Source: Hominisplanchenecus murintestinalis
GTDB lineage: Bacteria; Bacillota; Clostridia; Lachnospirales; Lachnospiraceae
Length of the DNA: 64,000 nt
Direction of reading: 5' to 3'
Assembly (NCBI GenBank): GCA_004793585.1
Contig: SRZB01000008.1
Coordinates: 25,846-89,845, forward strand
In this document: positions 49,901 through 58,175 of the stretch, piece after piece
Numbering within the stretch: position 1 is the first letter of the stretch
Layout: each line of letters starts with the position of its first letter
The notes under the pieces: model-generated
The model's database searches: none
The model's input: the letters and a program-made list of their open reading frames with translations, nothing else
Told to the model about the DNA's origin: nothing
Translations under genes and position numbers: made by a program

Positions 49901-50405
49901 TGTATGTATGTGTTACCAGCACGGCGTCTGCATCCTCGCCCGGCTCCTCCTCTACCGCAAGCACATCCCCCGTCTGGAATCCATTCTTTTCTGCATAGAG
50001 TGCGTCTAGCAGGCATTCCCCGGTGCGCTCGGGCATTTTTCCGTCCAGTACTTCTACCTGGTTCAGCGTGGGCAGAAGCGCCTCCATATGAATCACGTCA
50101 TTTTCTCCCATCCCCTTACAGAGCACATCCGCCGCATACCCCGGTTCTGCTTTTTCAATGCTGTCCAGGCTCTCCAGCGCCGCCACGTCCTCTTTCGTAA
50201 TTCCAAGCGTACCCATGACCCGGATATCCATCAGCTCTCTCTCATCAAAATATTTGTCTCCCGCATACCGCATATCCGGCGCCGTAGCCTGGATGCCGGA
50301 ATAAAACGCTACTCCCAGAGCCACAATCAAAAAAATAGACAGAAAGCGCCCAAAGTTCCGTCGGATTTCCATGTAAAAATCTTTTCTAAGTGCCCGTTTT
50401 CTCAT
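46968..50405 (-). CDS. FtsX-like ABC exporter permease with large coiled-coil domain
   Basis: A 1145-residue membrane protein. It has an N-terminal membrane helix (FLSIFLIVALGVAFYSGIQ), an extracellular domain, then a coiled coil of about 350 residues (about 240-590) made of heptads such as LEDGKKELEDAGKELEDG. A FtsX domain (RMVEEQRTQIGTLKALGYG) follows, then a second extracellular domain and a C-terminal FtsX domain (NINERKRELATIKVLGFYDGEV). In MacB-like permeases the extracellular part is globular; the long coil is unusual. The matching ATPase gene is at 52319, separated by an unrelated gene. It probably works on cell-envelope or lipid/peptide substrates, but this is unproven. Confidence 0.85.
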   Translation of the reverse strand: MRKRALRKDFYMEIRRNFGRFLSIFLIVALGVAFYSGIQATAPDMRYAGDKYFDERELMDIRVMGTLGITKEDVAALESLDSIEKAEPGYAADVLCKGMGENDVIHMEALLPTLNQVEVLDGKMPERTGECLLDALYAEKNGFQTGDVLAVEEEPGEDADAVLVTHTYKITGLASSPKYISFERGSTTLGSGEILAFAYVTPENFDLDVYTEVYLTAEGAKKETAYTDGYSDAVSRAVDEIEAVKDSRCKARYQEVKAEADEKISDARTELAEKKAEAEEKLADAKAEIDDAGKKLEDGKKELEDAGKELEDGKKELQKRQRELEDARRQIQDGRAKLADGKTELTKQEKSFKEQKKKAEKEIKSGEKQIKQAKKTVTENEKTLKQKKKELADGKAQYEAGKAAAEKAAQEIRSAVAAGLMSSEEAALRQQAAAAQMAQLEAAGQSISQGEKELAKGEKELKKGKKEISSQEAKLEAAKKELAKGEAQIQAAWKEIESQEAKLRDAQAQADSGAAQISEGWKKIADGEQEIKDAEEEIAGHEKDLEEGRQKYRDAKKEAEEKIADGEKKLEDAQKDIDALKAPKWYIHDRDDLTAYTGYGENADRMRNIGEVFPVLFFLVAALISLTTMTRMVEEQRTQIGTLKALGYGKFSIAGKYVGYALLATVGGSIFGVLLGEKVLPFIILHAYGIMYHYIPVPPIPYNMTYALLASGAAVLCTLLATLSACYRELASAPAVLMRPPAPKQGKRVLLERVGFIWRNLGFTWKSTVRNLFRYKKRFFMTIFGIGGCMALLLVGYGLRDSIMDVAVIQYGQLQTYDAMALLDEDADDKEKEEFYGFLEKESGVSCYDSWYMKNLPARKNGKSRELYLVVPEDTEKFPEFVKLQDRETKEAYALSDEGIVISEKTAKMLGISEGDTVSMELEENEPCEVKVTAICENYMYHYAYMTPGLYKELTGSSAEFDTVVYAVGEPEGESKEAYVEQIGQKALTYDAVLGITYTASFQERLDDMLGSLDIVIVVLIASAGMLAFVVLYNLNNININERKRELATIKVLGFYDGEVAAYVYRENILLTVFGAALGCVLGKILHRFIILTVEVDVCMFGRNINPPSFLYAIMFTVGFSAFVNFVMYFKLKRIDMVESLKSVE

Positions 50406-50460
50406 CTTGTCCTCTCATACCGCACACACTGCGGTTTATACTTATGCCCTATACTGGTAA

Positions 50461-52182
50461 CTATTGCCCGTTTATTGTTTCATCCGCCGCGCCAATCAGC
50501 ACTTCTTTCCCCCGGAAAGCAAATCCATACTTTCGTATCCTCTCTTCCGGAATCCCTTTCGCCGTCAAAAGCGCAGAATACTTCCTGTCCTCAATCTGCT
50601 TTAACGCCGCATTTACCGTGTCGGACAGCTCTTTCTCCCTCCTCGGCTGGAACACTTTAAATTCCATAAGAATCGCGTCGTCCCCGGTATGCACAGGCTC
50701 CAGCATCACATCATATCTCCCAAATCCACTTTCCTGGTTCGATGTGAGCATATATCTCCCTCTCAATTCCACCATCAGCCCTAATACAAAGCCATGATAA
50801 AAACGTTCCGGCTGCGACTTCGACGGATTTTTCCCCGTATCAAAAGAACTGAACATCGTCTGCGCCACACTGTTCATATAATCGTTCATCGCATCCAAAT
50901 CACCCAAAAGCAGCGCCTTAATGAAACTGTTGTAATCCGATGCATTCCCCTGGAACCACCCTTTTACCATGCTGCAAAACATCATCCTGACTTCCAGATT
51001 CGTGAGGGCAAGCTCGTAATCCGGCTCCTTTACGCCATCGAATCCTCCCCCATATTCTTCATAGCGGATTACCTTCAGATATCCGCTCGCCAGAAGCAGA
51101 CTCCAGATTGCCATTTCATTAGAATCAAGCTGATTATACACAATCTGCTCATCCACTGGCGTTATCAAATGCTCTCCGGAAAGAAGCCTCTCAAAAGACT
51201 TCTTTATCTCCTGATTCCCCTCCCTAATCAGATTCCTTACCAGGCTGTTAGCGCTGGAATTCGCCCAATATGGCCGTAATTCCTGCGTATCCAGATAATT
51301 AATAATCGACCATGGATTATAAATATCTGTCACACTGCCAAATGTAAAGCCATCATACCACGTTTTTACATCTTGTCTTTGGGCAGATAGCCCAAATTCA
51401 TCCAGCGCTCCAAAAACTTCTTCTTCTGTAAAACCAAAGCTCTCTGCATATTCTCTTGATGTCGTCGTAACTACTTTCAGGTTATTCAAATCCGAAAAAA
51501 CAGACTCCTTACTTACCCTCGTAATCCCTGTCATAATGGCACGTTCCAAATATGGGTTCGTCTTAAACGTGGAATTAAACAGAGCGCGGATAAACTCTGT
51601 AAGCTCATCCCAGTATCCATTCACATATGCTTCCTGCATCGGCGTATCATATTCATCCAGAAGAATAATCGCCCTTTTTCCGTAATACCTTCCAAGAAAA
51701 TCCGACAGGGAACGCAGAGAAGCCGCCGCCGTACTGTCCGGCATATCTGTAGAAACTTCCTGATAGAATGCCTTTTCTTTCTCGTTCAGCAAATTTCCTT
51801 CTGTTAAAAAACCACATTTATTATACTGTTCCTCTATCGTCCGGCAAATGCTTTTTCTCGCTTCTGTGAAAGAAGTTTCTTTCACGCCTGCAAAGCTCAG
51901 AAAAATCACCGGATAAGTCCCCTGTAATTCCCTGTATTTCTCCTCTTTCCAGATAGAAAAGCCTTCAAACAACTCCCCGCGCCCCACATAGCGCACGGAA
52001 AAAAACTGCTCCGTCATACTCATATTCAGCGTTTTCCCAAAACGTCTGGGACGTGCGATGAGCGTCACGATATCGCCGCTCTCCCACCATTCTTTTATAA
52101 ATCCTGTCTTGTCTATATAGAAGTTATTGCTTGTGATTAATCTCTCGAAATCCTGATGCCCAATACCGACGGTCCTTGCCAT
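50461..52182 (-). CDS. AAA-ATPase-like protein with C-terminal PD-(D/E)XK nuclease domain
   Basis: A 573-residue protein of the widespread AAA-ATPase-like/DUF1703 family. The P-loop is ARPRRFGKT (43-51), the Walker B is AIILLDEYDTPMQEAY (about 163-178), and a sensor-type Arg/Asn lies in LERAIMTGITRVS. The C-terminal domain has the nuclease core GRYDVMLEP ... DDAILMEFKVF (Asp, Glu, Lys). Such genes occur in many copies in gut anaerobes and may be linked to mobile DNA or defence; the function is unknown. It lies between the two parts of an ABC exporter, which looks like an insertion. The ATG at 52182 lacks a perfect site (AAAGGATGTGGGAGA). Confidence 0.82.
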   Translation of the reverse strand: MARTVGIGHQDFERLITSNNFYIDKTGFIKEWWESGDIVTLIARPRRFGKTLNMSMTEQFFSVRYVGRGELFEGFSIWKEEKYRELQGTYPVIFLSFAGVKETSFTEARKSICRTIEEQYNKCGFLTEGNLLNEKEKAFYQEVSTDMPDSTAAASLRSLSDFLGRYYGKRAIILLDEYDTPMQEAYVNGYWDELTEFIRALFNSTFKTNPYLERAIMTGITRVSKESVFSDLNNLKVVTTTSREYAESFGFTEEEVFGALDEFGLSAQRQDVKTWYDGFTFGSVTDIYNPWSIINYLDTQELRPYWANSSANSLVRNLIREGNQEIKKSFERLLSGEHLITPVDEQIVYNQLDSNEMAIWSLLLASGYLKVIRYEEYGGGFDGVKEPDYELALTNLEVRMMFCSMVKGWFQGNASDYNSFIKALLLGDLDAMNDYMNSVAQTMFSSFDTGKNPSKSQPERFYHGFVLGLMVELRGRYMLTSNQESGFGRYDVMLEPVHTGDDAILMEFKVFQPRREKELSDTVNAALKQIEDRKYSALLTAKGIPEERIRKYGFAFRGKEVLIGAADETINGQ

Positions 52183-52318
52183 TCTCCCACATCCTTTCCT
52201 TCTGCCGTTCCACACTGCTTTTCATAATATATAGATGGCAATTAATTATCGCCATCTGCGCCGAGCACGGCCGCTTGCGGCATCTGCATATCTGTGCGAG
52301 TGCGCATTCCCCACAGAC

Positions 52319-53035
52319 CTACCACTCGATTTCTTCCACCGGGAGCGGCGTTTCATTCTCGTACATCTGCGACACCTTTCCATTCTTAATCCGTATCACC
52401 CGGTCCGCCATCGGCGCAAGCGCAGAATTGTGTGTAATCACGATCACCGTCATCCCCTTCTCCCGGCACATATCCTGGAGCAGCTTAAGAATCGCCTTAC
52501 CTGTCTGATAGTCCAGCGCTCCTGTAGGTTCATCGCACAGCAGTAATTTAGGGTTTTTCGCCAGAGCCCGGGCAATGGAAACCCTCTGCTGTTCCCCGCC
52601 GGAAAGCTGAGCCGGAAAATTATCCAGACGCGCTCCAAGCCCTACCTCCTCCAAAACCGTTTTAGCGTCCAGTGGATTCTTACAGATTTGAAGCGCCAGC
52701 TCCACATTCTCCTTCGCAGTCAAATTCGGCACCAGGTTATAAAACTGGAATACGAATCCGATATCATCCCTCCGATACCCGGTAAGCCGCCTGGGGGAAT
52801 ATTTGGCAATATTCTCTCCATCCACAAAAACCTCCCCCCGGGTTACCGTATCCATACCGCCTAATATATTCAAAACCGTAGTCTTTCCCGCCCCGCTGGG
52901 ACCTACTACAATGACAAATTCACCCTTTTTAATGGAGAAATCAACACCGTCCACTGCATGGATTTCCACCTCGCCCATTTTATATACCTTTGTCACATCC
53001 GACATCCTCACAAAACCGTCTGCCTGCCTATCCAT
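52319..53035 (-). CDS. ABC transporter ATP-binding protein (MacB/LolD type)
   Basis: A 238-residue ATPase. It has the P-loop GPSGAGKT (45-52), a Q-loop in [16 protein letters not shown], the signature LSGGEQQR, Walker [12 protein letters not shown] and the switch His in VITHN. This is the set of the MacB/LolD/FtsE export group that works with FtsX-type permeases. The partner permease gene (46968-50405) is three kilobases downstream beyond the AAA/nuclease gene. The gap of 136 bases after it holds a small hairpin GATGGC/GCCATC. Confidence 0.92.
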   Translation of the reverse strand: MDRQADGFVRMSDVTKVYKMGEVEIHAVDGVDFSIKKGEFVIVVGPSGAGKTTVLNILGGMDTVTRGEVFVDGENIAKYSPRRLTGYRRDDIGFVFQFYNLVPNLTAKENVELALQICKNPLDAKTVLEEVGLGARLDNFPAQLSGGEQQRVSIARALAKNPKLLLCDEPTGALDYQTGKAILKLLQDMCREKGMTVIVITHNSALAPMADRVIRIKNGKVSQMYENETPLPVEEIEW

Positions 53036-53238
53036 GTGTTTTCCTCCTGTTCATCATAGGTATCCTTATTCTATCATAAAATAGGGAGAGATTTCACTCA
53101 TTTTTTACCTGAATTAAAAATAGAAATTGTATTATTTGTGATAATTCGATATACTAACAACTAAGCCCCAATTTATGGATACGCTGTATTTCCGGCGCGC
53201 CTGAGGGGGATGAAAAATAATAGTTAAGGATGATGCAA

Positions 53239-54447
53239 ATGCTGAAAGGAAAAACAGTAATTTTAGGAGTAGCGGGGGGGATCGCAGCGTATAAGATTGC
53301 CGTGCTCGCCAGACTGCTGGTAAAGCAGAATTGTGACGTGCATGTGATTATGACGCAGAATGCCACAAATTTTATCAACCCGATTACCTTTGAGACGTTG
53401 ACAAACCATAAATGCCTGGTGGATACTTTTGACAGGAATTTCGAATTTCATGTGGAGCACGTAGCATTGGCAAAGCTTGCGGACGCCGTGCTGATAGCCC
53501 CGGCTACGGCAAATATCATCGGCAAGATGGCGCATGGCCTGGCGGATGATATGCTCACCACTACCGTCCTTGCCTGCACATGCCCGAAAATCGCTGCTCC
53601 GGCGATGAATACCCGTATGTACCAGAACGGAATTGTCCAAAACAATATCAAAATCCTGGAGCAAAATGGGTTTGAGATTGTGAAGCCCTCCACAGGACTG
53701 CTGGCGTGCGGCGACGAAGGAGACGGTAAAATGGCGGAACCCGAAACGCTGCTTGACTACCTGCTTCGGGAACTTGCCTGTGAAAAAGACATGAAAGGGA
53801 TGAAAGTTCTGGTGACGGCAGGCCCTACGGCAGAGCCGATAGACCCTGTACGGTTCATCACGAACCATTCCACCGGAAAAATGGGATACGCCCTGGCAAA
53901 AAACTGTATGCTGCGGGGCGCAGATGTGACGCTGGTAACAGGCCCGTCCCCTCTTCCGCGTCCTCCTTTTGTACATGTAGAAGAAATCACGTCTGCCCAT
54001 GAAATGTTCGAAGCGGTAACTTCGCGGGCTCCCACGCAGGATATCATCATCAAAGCAGCCGCGGTGGCAGATTACCGCCCCCGCCATGTAAGCGCCGAAA
54101 AGGTGAAAAAGTCAGGCGAAGCCCTGTTTCTGGAGCTGGAGCGCACGGAGGATATCTTAAAATACCTTGGAGAGCATAAGCAGCCCGGCCAGTTCTTATG
54201 TGGATTTTCTATGGAAACAGAACACATGATTGAGAATTCCCGCCAAAAACTGGCGCGGAAAAATCTGGACATGATTGCTGCAAACAATCTAAAACAGGCT
54301 GGCGCCGGTTTTGGCACGGATACCAATATTATCACGCTAATTACACAGGATCAGGAAATCAGCCTGGAGCTGATGAGCAAGGACTCAGCGGCAGAAAAAA
54401 TCGTAGATTTCATTTTGCAGCAGAAGAACCCAGGAGGAGGAAATTAG
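53239..54447 (+). CDS. coaBC: Bifunctional CoaC/CoaB (phosphopantothenoylcysteine decarboxylase/synthase)
   Basis: A 402-residue fusion for coenzyme A synthesis. The N-terminal flavoprotein CoaC has GVAGGIAAYK, the active His in FHVEHVALA and the substrate clamp APAMNTRMY. The C-terminal CoaB has AGPTAEPIDPVRFITNHSTGKMGYALA and VADYRP. It takes 4'-phosphopantothenate to phosphopantetheine in two steps. The ATG at 53239 is chosen since AAGGATGATG lies just before; ATGs at 53230 and 53233 are on the site. It starts a four-gene plus-strand run. Confidence 0.95.
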   Translation: MLKGKTVILGVAGGIAAYKIAVLARLLVKQNCDVHVIMTQNATNFINPITFETLTNHKCLVDTFDRNFEFHVEHVALAKLADAVLIAPATANIIGKMAHGLADDMLTTTVLACTCPKIAAPAMNTRMYQNGIVQNNIKILEQNGFEIVKPSTGLLACGDEGDGKMAEPETLLDYLLRELACEKDMKGMKVLVTAGPTAEPIDPVRFITNHSTGKMGYALAKNCMLRGADVTLVTGPSPLPRPPFVHVEEITSAHEMFEAVTSRAPTQDIIIKAAAVADYRPRHVSAEKVKKSGEALFLELERTEDILKYLGEHKQPGQFLCGFSMETEHMIENSRQKLARKNLDMIAANNLKQAGAGFGTDTNIITLITQDQEISLELMSKDSAAEKIVDFILQQKNPGGGN

Positions 54448-54448
54448 A

Positions 54449-54676
54449 ATGAAATGCTATGAAGCAGTATGGGAAATTTTTAACGAATGTGCAAACAACC
54501 AAATGCGCGACGTATTTTTTGAAGAAATTGAAACAGACGACATTGAAGACTGGCTGCATCGGAAATTCAAAGGAAAAGAACTTACTTTTGAAAGAAGCGT
54601 TCTGGCGGACGGCACGATCCTATACGATATAGACGCTTCCGGAATCAAACAGAGATATTCATTTACGGAGATATAA
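54449..54676 (+). CDS. Small acidic conserved-looking protein, unknown
   Basis: A 75-residue acidic protein, MKCYEAVWEIFNECANNQMRDVFF and then EIETDDIEDWLHRKFKGKELTFERSVLADGTILYDIDASG. I do not recognise the family. The gene has a strong GGAGGAGG site overlapping the end of coaBC (1-base gap) and lies 3 bases before the KtrB gene, so it is in the operon. No membrane segment or signal peptide is seen. With its acidic surface it might be an adaptor or regulatory subunit of an operon neighbour, but this is only a guess. Confidence 0.75.
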   Translation: MKCYEAVWEIFNECANNQMRDVFFEEIETDDIEDWLHRKFKGKELTFERSVLADGTILYDIDASGIKQRYSFTEI

Positions 54677-54679
54677 GCT

Positions 54680-56032
54680 ATGAAAAAGAAATTAAGAATC
54701 TGGATGAACCGCCGGAGTAAAATGCAGATTATTGCCCTGGGCTTTCTATGCCTGATACTCTTTGGAACGTTCCTGCTGATGATGCCCTTCTCCGCCCGAA
54801 GCGGAGAAGTGACGGACTTTGGCGACGCCCTGTTTACTGCTACTTCCGCCACCTGTGTTACCGGGTTGGTGCGGGTCGACACCTGGGCGCACTGGACTGT
54901 ATTTGGACAAATTGTCATTCTTTTGCTTATCCAAACCGGAGGGCTGGGTTTCATGACGGTAAGCGTACTGTTCTCCATCGTACTCAAGCGCAAAATCGGC
55001 CTTCGGGAACGCGGTTTGCTCTCGGAGAGCGTAAACGCCCTCCAAGTAGGAGGAATTGTCCATTTAATGAAGAAAATCCTCATGGGCACCGTATTAGTTG
55101 AGGGCGCCGGCGCCGCGCTTCTTTCCCTGCGGTTCTGCAGGGAACTCGGATTTTTACGCGGGATTTATTACGGGATTTTCCACTCTGTATCCGCATTCTG
55201 CAACGCTGGATTTGACTTGATGGGATATCAGGGCGAATATTCTTCCCTGGTAAATTACTCCGGCGACTGGCTGGTAAACCTGACAATCACAGCGCTGATT
55301 TTTATCGGCGGAATCGGCTTTATCGTCTGGGATGACGTAAGCCGGCACGGAATCCATTTTAAGAAATACAGGGTACACTCAAAAATCGTACTGACCACAA
55401 GTACTGTGCTTTTGTTTGGAGGCGCTTTTCTTTTCTATATCTTTGAGTCCAAAAACCTGGCGCTGGGGCTTAGCGGCGGCGAGACATTCCTTACCTGCCT
55501 GTTTGACTCCGTAACCACAAGAACCGCAGGCTTCAACACTACAGATATCGCGCAGCTCTCCGACAGCAGCAAGCTTTTAAGCATCATTTTAATGTTTATC
55601 GGAGGCAGTCCCGGCTCTACGGCAGGCGGAATTAAAACCACCACATTCCTGGTCCTGCTTCTCTATGTGCGGGCAAATATCAAACGCACCCGCGGCGTAA
55701 ACATTTTCAGACGGCGAATCGATGACGACGCCATCAAAAGAGCCAGCGGAGTGGCATGTACCAATATGCTGCTGGCGCTGACTGCCGCACTGATTATCTG
55801 CGGAAACCAGGCGCTGGATCTGCGGGATGTACTTTTGGAAACGGTTTCGGCAATCAGCACCGTAGGCATGTCAACCGGAATCACCAGGGAGCTAACGGCA
55901 ATTTCGCAGTTTGCAGTGATCCTGCTGATGTACAGCGGAAGAGTAGGAAGCCTGTCTATGGCGCTCTCTTTTACAGAAAGGAAAAAAATCTCTCCCTATG
56001 AACTGCCGGAAGAAAAAATCCTAATCGGATAA
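54680..56032 (+). CDS. TrkH/KtrB family potassium channel subunit
   Basis: A 450-residue membrane protein with four M1-P-M2 repeats. The selectivity-filter glycines are in TATSATCVTGL, SVSAFCNAGF, SVTTRTAGFN and SAISTVGMSTG. It resembles KtrB more than TrkH in length and in the start (MQIIALGFLCLILFGTFLLMMPF). KtrB normally needs the RCK subunit KtrA. No ktrA gene is in this window, so it must be elsewhere. The small acidic protein upstream is not an RCK domain. Confidence 0.9.
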   Translation: MKKKLRIWMNRRSKMQIIALGFLCLILFGTFLLMMPFSARSGEVTDFGDALFTATSATCVTGLVRVDTWAHWTVFGQIVILLLIQTGGLGFMTVSVLFSIVLKRKIGLRERGLLSESVNALQVGGIVHLMKKILMGTVLVEGAGAALLSLRFCRELGFLRGIYYGIFHSVSAFCNAGFDLMGYQGEYSSLVNYSGDWLVNLTITALIFIGGIGFIVWDDVSRHGIHFKKYRVHSKIVLTTSTVLLFGGAFLFYIFESKNLALGLSGGETFLTCLFDSVTTRTAGFNTTDIAQLSDSSKLLSIILMFIGGSPGSTAGGIKTTTFLVLLLYVRANIKRTRGVNIFRRRIDDDAIKRASGVACTNMLLALTAALIICGNQALDLRDVLLETVSAISTVGMSTGITRELTAISQFAVILLMYSGRVGSLSMALSFTERKKISPYELPEEKILIG

Positions 56033-56043
56033 TGGAGGTAGAT

Positions 56044-57192
56044 ATGGAAATAAAAATCAAAAACAAAAGAACTGTAGTGCTGATGATTACTTTTGCAATA
56101 CTGCTCCACTGGGGATTGAACCATCTTTCTATGCTTCCCGGAATCGTTTCTTATTTAGTCGGCATCCTCTTTCCCTTCCTTCTGGGAGGGGCAATCGCAT
56201 TCATCCTGAATGTACCTGTAAAAAATATTGAACGAATGATAGGTCCGGCATTTAAAGAGAAAAAAATGCTGCTGCGCGCCGTCAGCATCACCCTTTCTTT
56301 CTTACTGACCCTGGGAATCGTGGCGTTTGTAGTAATCATGGTGATACCGGAACTGGTCGACACACTGGGCCAGCTGAACAAGGGCATCCCAGGATTTTTA
56401 GACAACACAATCAACTGGCTTCTCAAAGTCACAAAGAACTATCCGGAAGTAACAAAATATCTTATGTCTATAGAACTGAACTGGTCAGAACTTACGCATA
56501 AAGCCCTGGTATTTCTACAGGAAAGCGTAGGGAATGTCGTAAGCTCCACAGTAGGTATGGCCACATCTGTTATCGGCGGGCTTACCTCTTTGATGCTGGG
56601 ATTTATCTTCTCCATTTATATTCTGGCAGAAAAAGAAAAACTCGGAATGCAGTCCCGCAAAGTTATCTATGCATATCTTCCGAAACATACGGTAACATAC
56701 ATCCTGAAAATAGTCCGGCTGTCAAACCGTACCTTTTCCGGATTCATCTCAGGGCAGTGTACGGAAGCTGCCGCTTTCGGGCTTCTATGCTACATAGCTA
56801 TGATCATTTTCGGATTTCCCTACGCCCCCTGCGTATCGGTGTTGATTGGTTTTATGACGCTGCTTCCTGTTGTCGGCGCATTCTTAGGCACCGCCCTGGG
56901 CGCGCTCCTGATTATGGTAAGCAGCCCTCTGAAAGCTCTCTGGTTTGTGGTACTGATTATCGTACTGCAGCAGATTGACGAAAACCTGATTTACCCCCGG
57001 ATTGTCGGAAACTCCGTGGGGCTTCCCAGCCTGTGGGTACTGGCGGCAGTCACGATTGGCGGCAGCCTGATGGGCGTCCTGGGAATGTTGATTTTTGTCC
57101 CCCTCGTCTCAGTACTCTATGCGCTTTTCCGGGAAAACGTATATAAAAACCTGAGAAAAAAAGAAATTACAGATGAAATGCTCAAAGAATAA
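56044..57192 (+). CDS. AI-2E family transporter
   Basis: A 382-residue permease of the same superfamily as the protein at 38655. It shows GILFPFLLGGAIAFILNVPV near the start, a soluble coiled segment, and VLIGFMTLLPVVGAFLGTALGALLI with QIDENLIYPRIVGNSVGLPSLWVL near the end. I place the start at 56044 because GGAGG lies 5 bases before it; the ATG at 56032 is on the ktrB stop and has no site. The stop is followed by a strong terminator. Substrate unknown. Confidence 0.88.
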   Translation: MEIKIKNKRTVVLMITFAILLHWGLNHLSMLPGIVSYLVGILFPFLLGGAIAFILNVPVKNIERMIGPAFKEKKMLLRAVSITLSFLLTLGIVAFVVIMVIPELVDTLGQLNKGIPGFLDNTINWLLKVTKNYPEVTKYLMSIELNWSELTHKALVFLQESVGNVVSSTVGMATSVIGGLTSLMLGFIFSIYILAEKEKLGMQSRKVIYAYLPKHTVTYILKIVRLSNRTFSGFISGQCTEAAAFGLLCYIAMIIFGFPYAPCVSVLIGFMTLLPVVGAFLGTALGALLIMVSSPLKALWFVVLIIVLQQIDENLIYPRIVGNSVGLPSLWVLAAVTIGGSLMGVLGMLIFVPLVSVLYALFRENVYKNLRKKEITDEMLKE

Positions 57193-57208
57193 TAAAATAG
57201 ATATTTTT

Positions 57209-57244
57209 AAGGCTGCTGCAATACAGTCCTATTGCAGCAGCCTT
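57209..57244. terminator. Bidirectional terminator between convergent genes
   Basis: Perfect 15-base arms AAGGCTGCTGCAATA (57209-57223) and TATTGCAGCAGCCTT (57230-57244) around a 6-base loop. T-rich sequence follows on the plus strand and A-rich sequence precedes, so it works for the AI-2E gene and for the Mrp gene. Confidence 0.9.
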
Positions 57245-57249
57245 CTTTC

Positions 57250-58080
57250 TCAGCGGAGCGCCGCAAACGCATCTTCCACGTACGAATTATCCGCCAGTTC
57301 AAAATTCCCCAGATCCGCATACTTCGCAAATTCCGGCTCTATCGGCATTTTCCCAAGAACAGGAACGCCAAGTTCCGCCCCAATCTCATCAATATGGCTC
57401 TCACCGAACACTTTCAGCTCTTTGCCGCAGTCGGGGCATTTGAAATAGCTGTAGTTCTCTACAATTCCAAGAACTTTAATATTCATCGCCTTTGCCATAT
57501 TGTAGGCTTTCTTTACAATCATACGCACCAAATCCTGCGGGGACGACACGATAACAATCCCCTCCACCGGAAGGGACTGGAACACCGTCAGAGGCACGTC
57601 GCCTGTTCCGGGCGGCATATCTACGAACAGATAATCCAGCTCCCCCCAGATAACATCTGTCCAGAACTGCTTTACCATATTTGAAATCACAGGCCCTCTC
57701 CAGATAACAGGCGACTCTTCATCCGGCATCAGCAGGTTAATAGACATGACTTTAATATCATTCTCACTAAGCATAGGATAAATCCCCTCGTCCCCCGCCT
57801 GCGCCGGACCGTGAAGCCCATACATTTTAGGGATAGACGGGCCTGTGATATCCGCATCCAGGATTCCCACACGGTATCCTTTCTTTGCCATCATATTCGC
57901 CAGGGACGCGGTCACCATAGATTTCCCCACGCCTCCCTTTCCGCTGACCACACCGATTACATGCTTAATCTCCGTATAGCAGTTCGGCTCAGCCTGAAAA
58001 CTCTGGGGCTGCTGCCTGGACGGGCATCCCTCACAGCTTTCTTTCGTACAGCCTGTATTACTGCATTCTTTTTCTGCCAT
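57250..58080 (-). CDS. Mrp/NBP35-type iron-sulfur carrier ATPase
   Basis: A 276-residue P-loop ATPase. An N-terminal Cys-rich leader (CSNTGCTKESCEGC) precedes the deviant Walker A GKGGVGKS (47-54). Walker B is VDMPPGTGDVPLT, and a CPDCGKEL pair near the end is the CxxC that binds a bridging iron-sulfur cluster in the dimer. It delivers clusters to target proteins in anaerobes. The gene stands alone, with GGAGGAAAATACA upstream of the ATG. Confidence 0.93.
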   Translation of the reverse strand: MAEKECSNTGCTKESCEGCPSRQQPQSFQAEPNCYTEIKHVIGVVSGKGGVGKSMVTASLANMMAKKGYRVGILDADITGPSIPKMYGLHGPAQAGDEGIYPMLSENDIKVMSINLLMPDEESPVIWRGPVISNMVKQFWTDVIWGELDYLFVDMPPGTGDVPLTVFQSLPVEGIVIVSSPQDLVRMIVKKAYNMAKAMNIKVLGIVENYSYFKCPDCGKELKVFGESHIDEIGAELGVPVLGKMPIEPEFAKYADLGNFELADNSYVEDAFAALR

Positions 58081-58175
58081 TGTATTTTCCTCCTTACATC
58101 GTACCGGATTTCCGGCACCCTTCTCTATATGTTACACCGTTTCCGGCATTTTTACAAGGGCTGGAAACGCATGGT

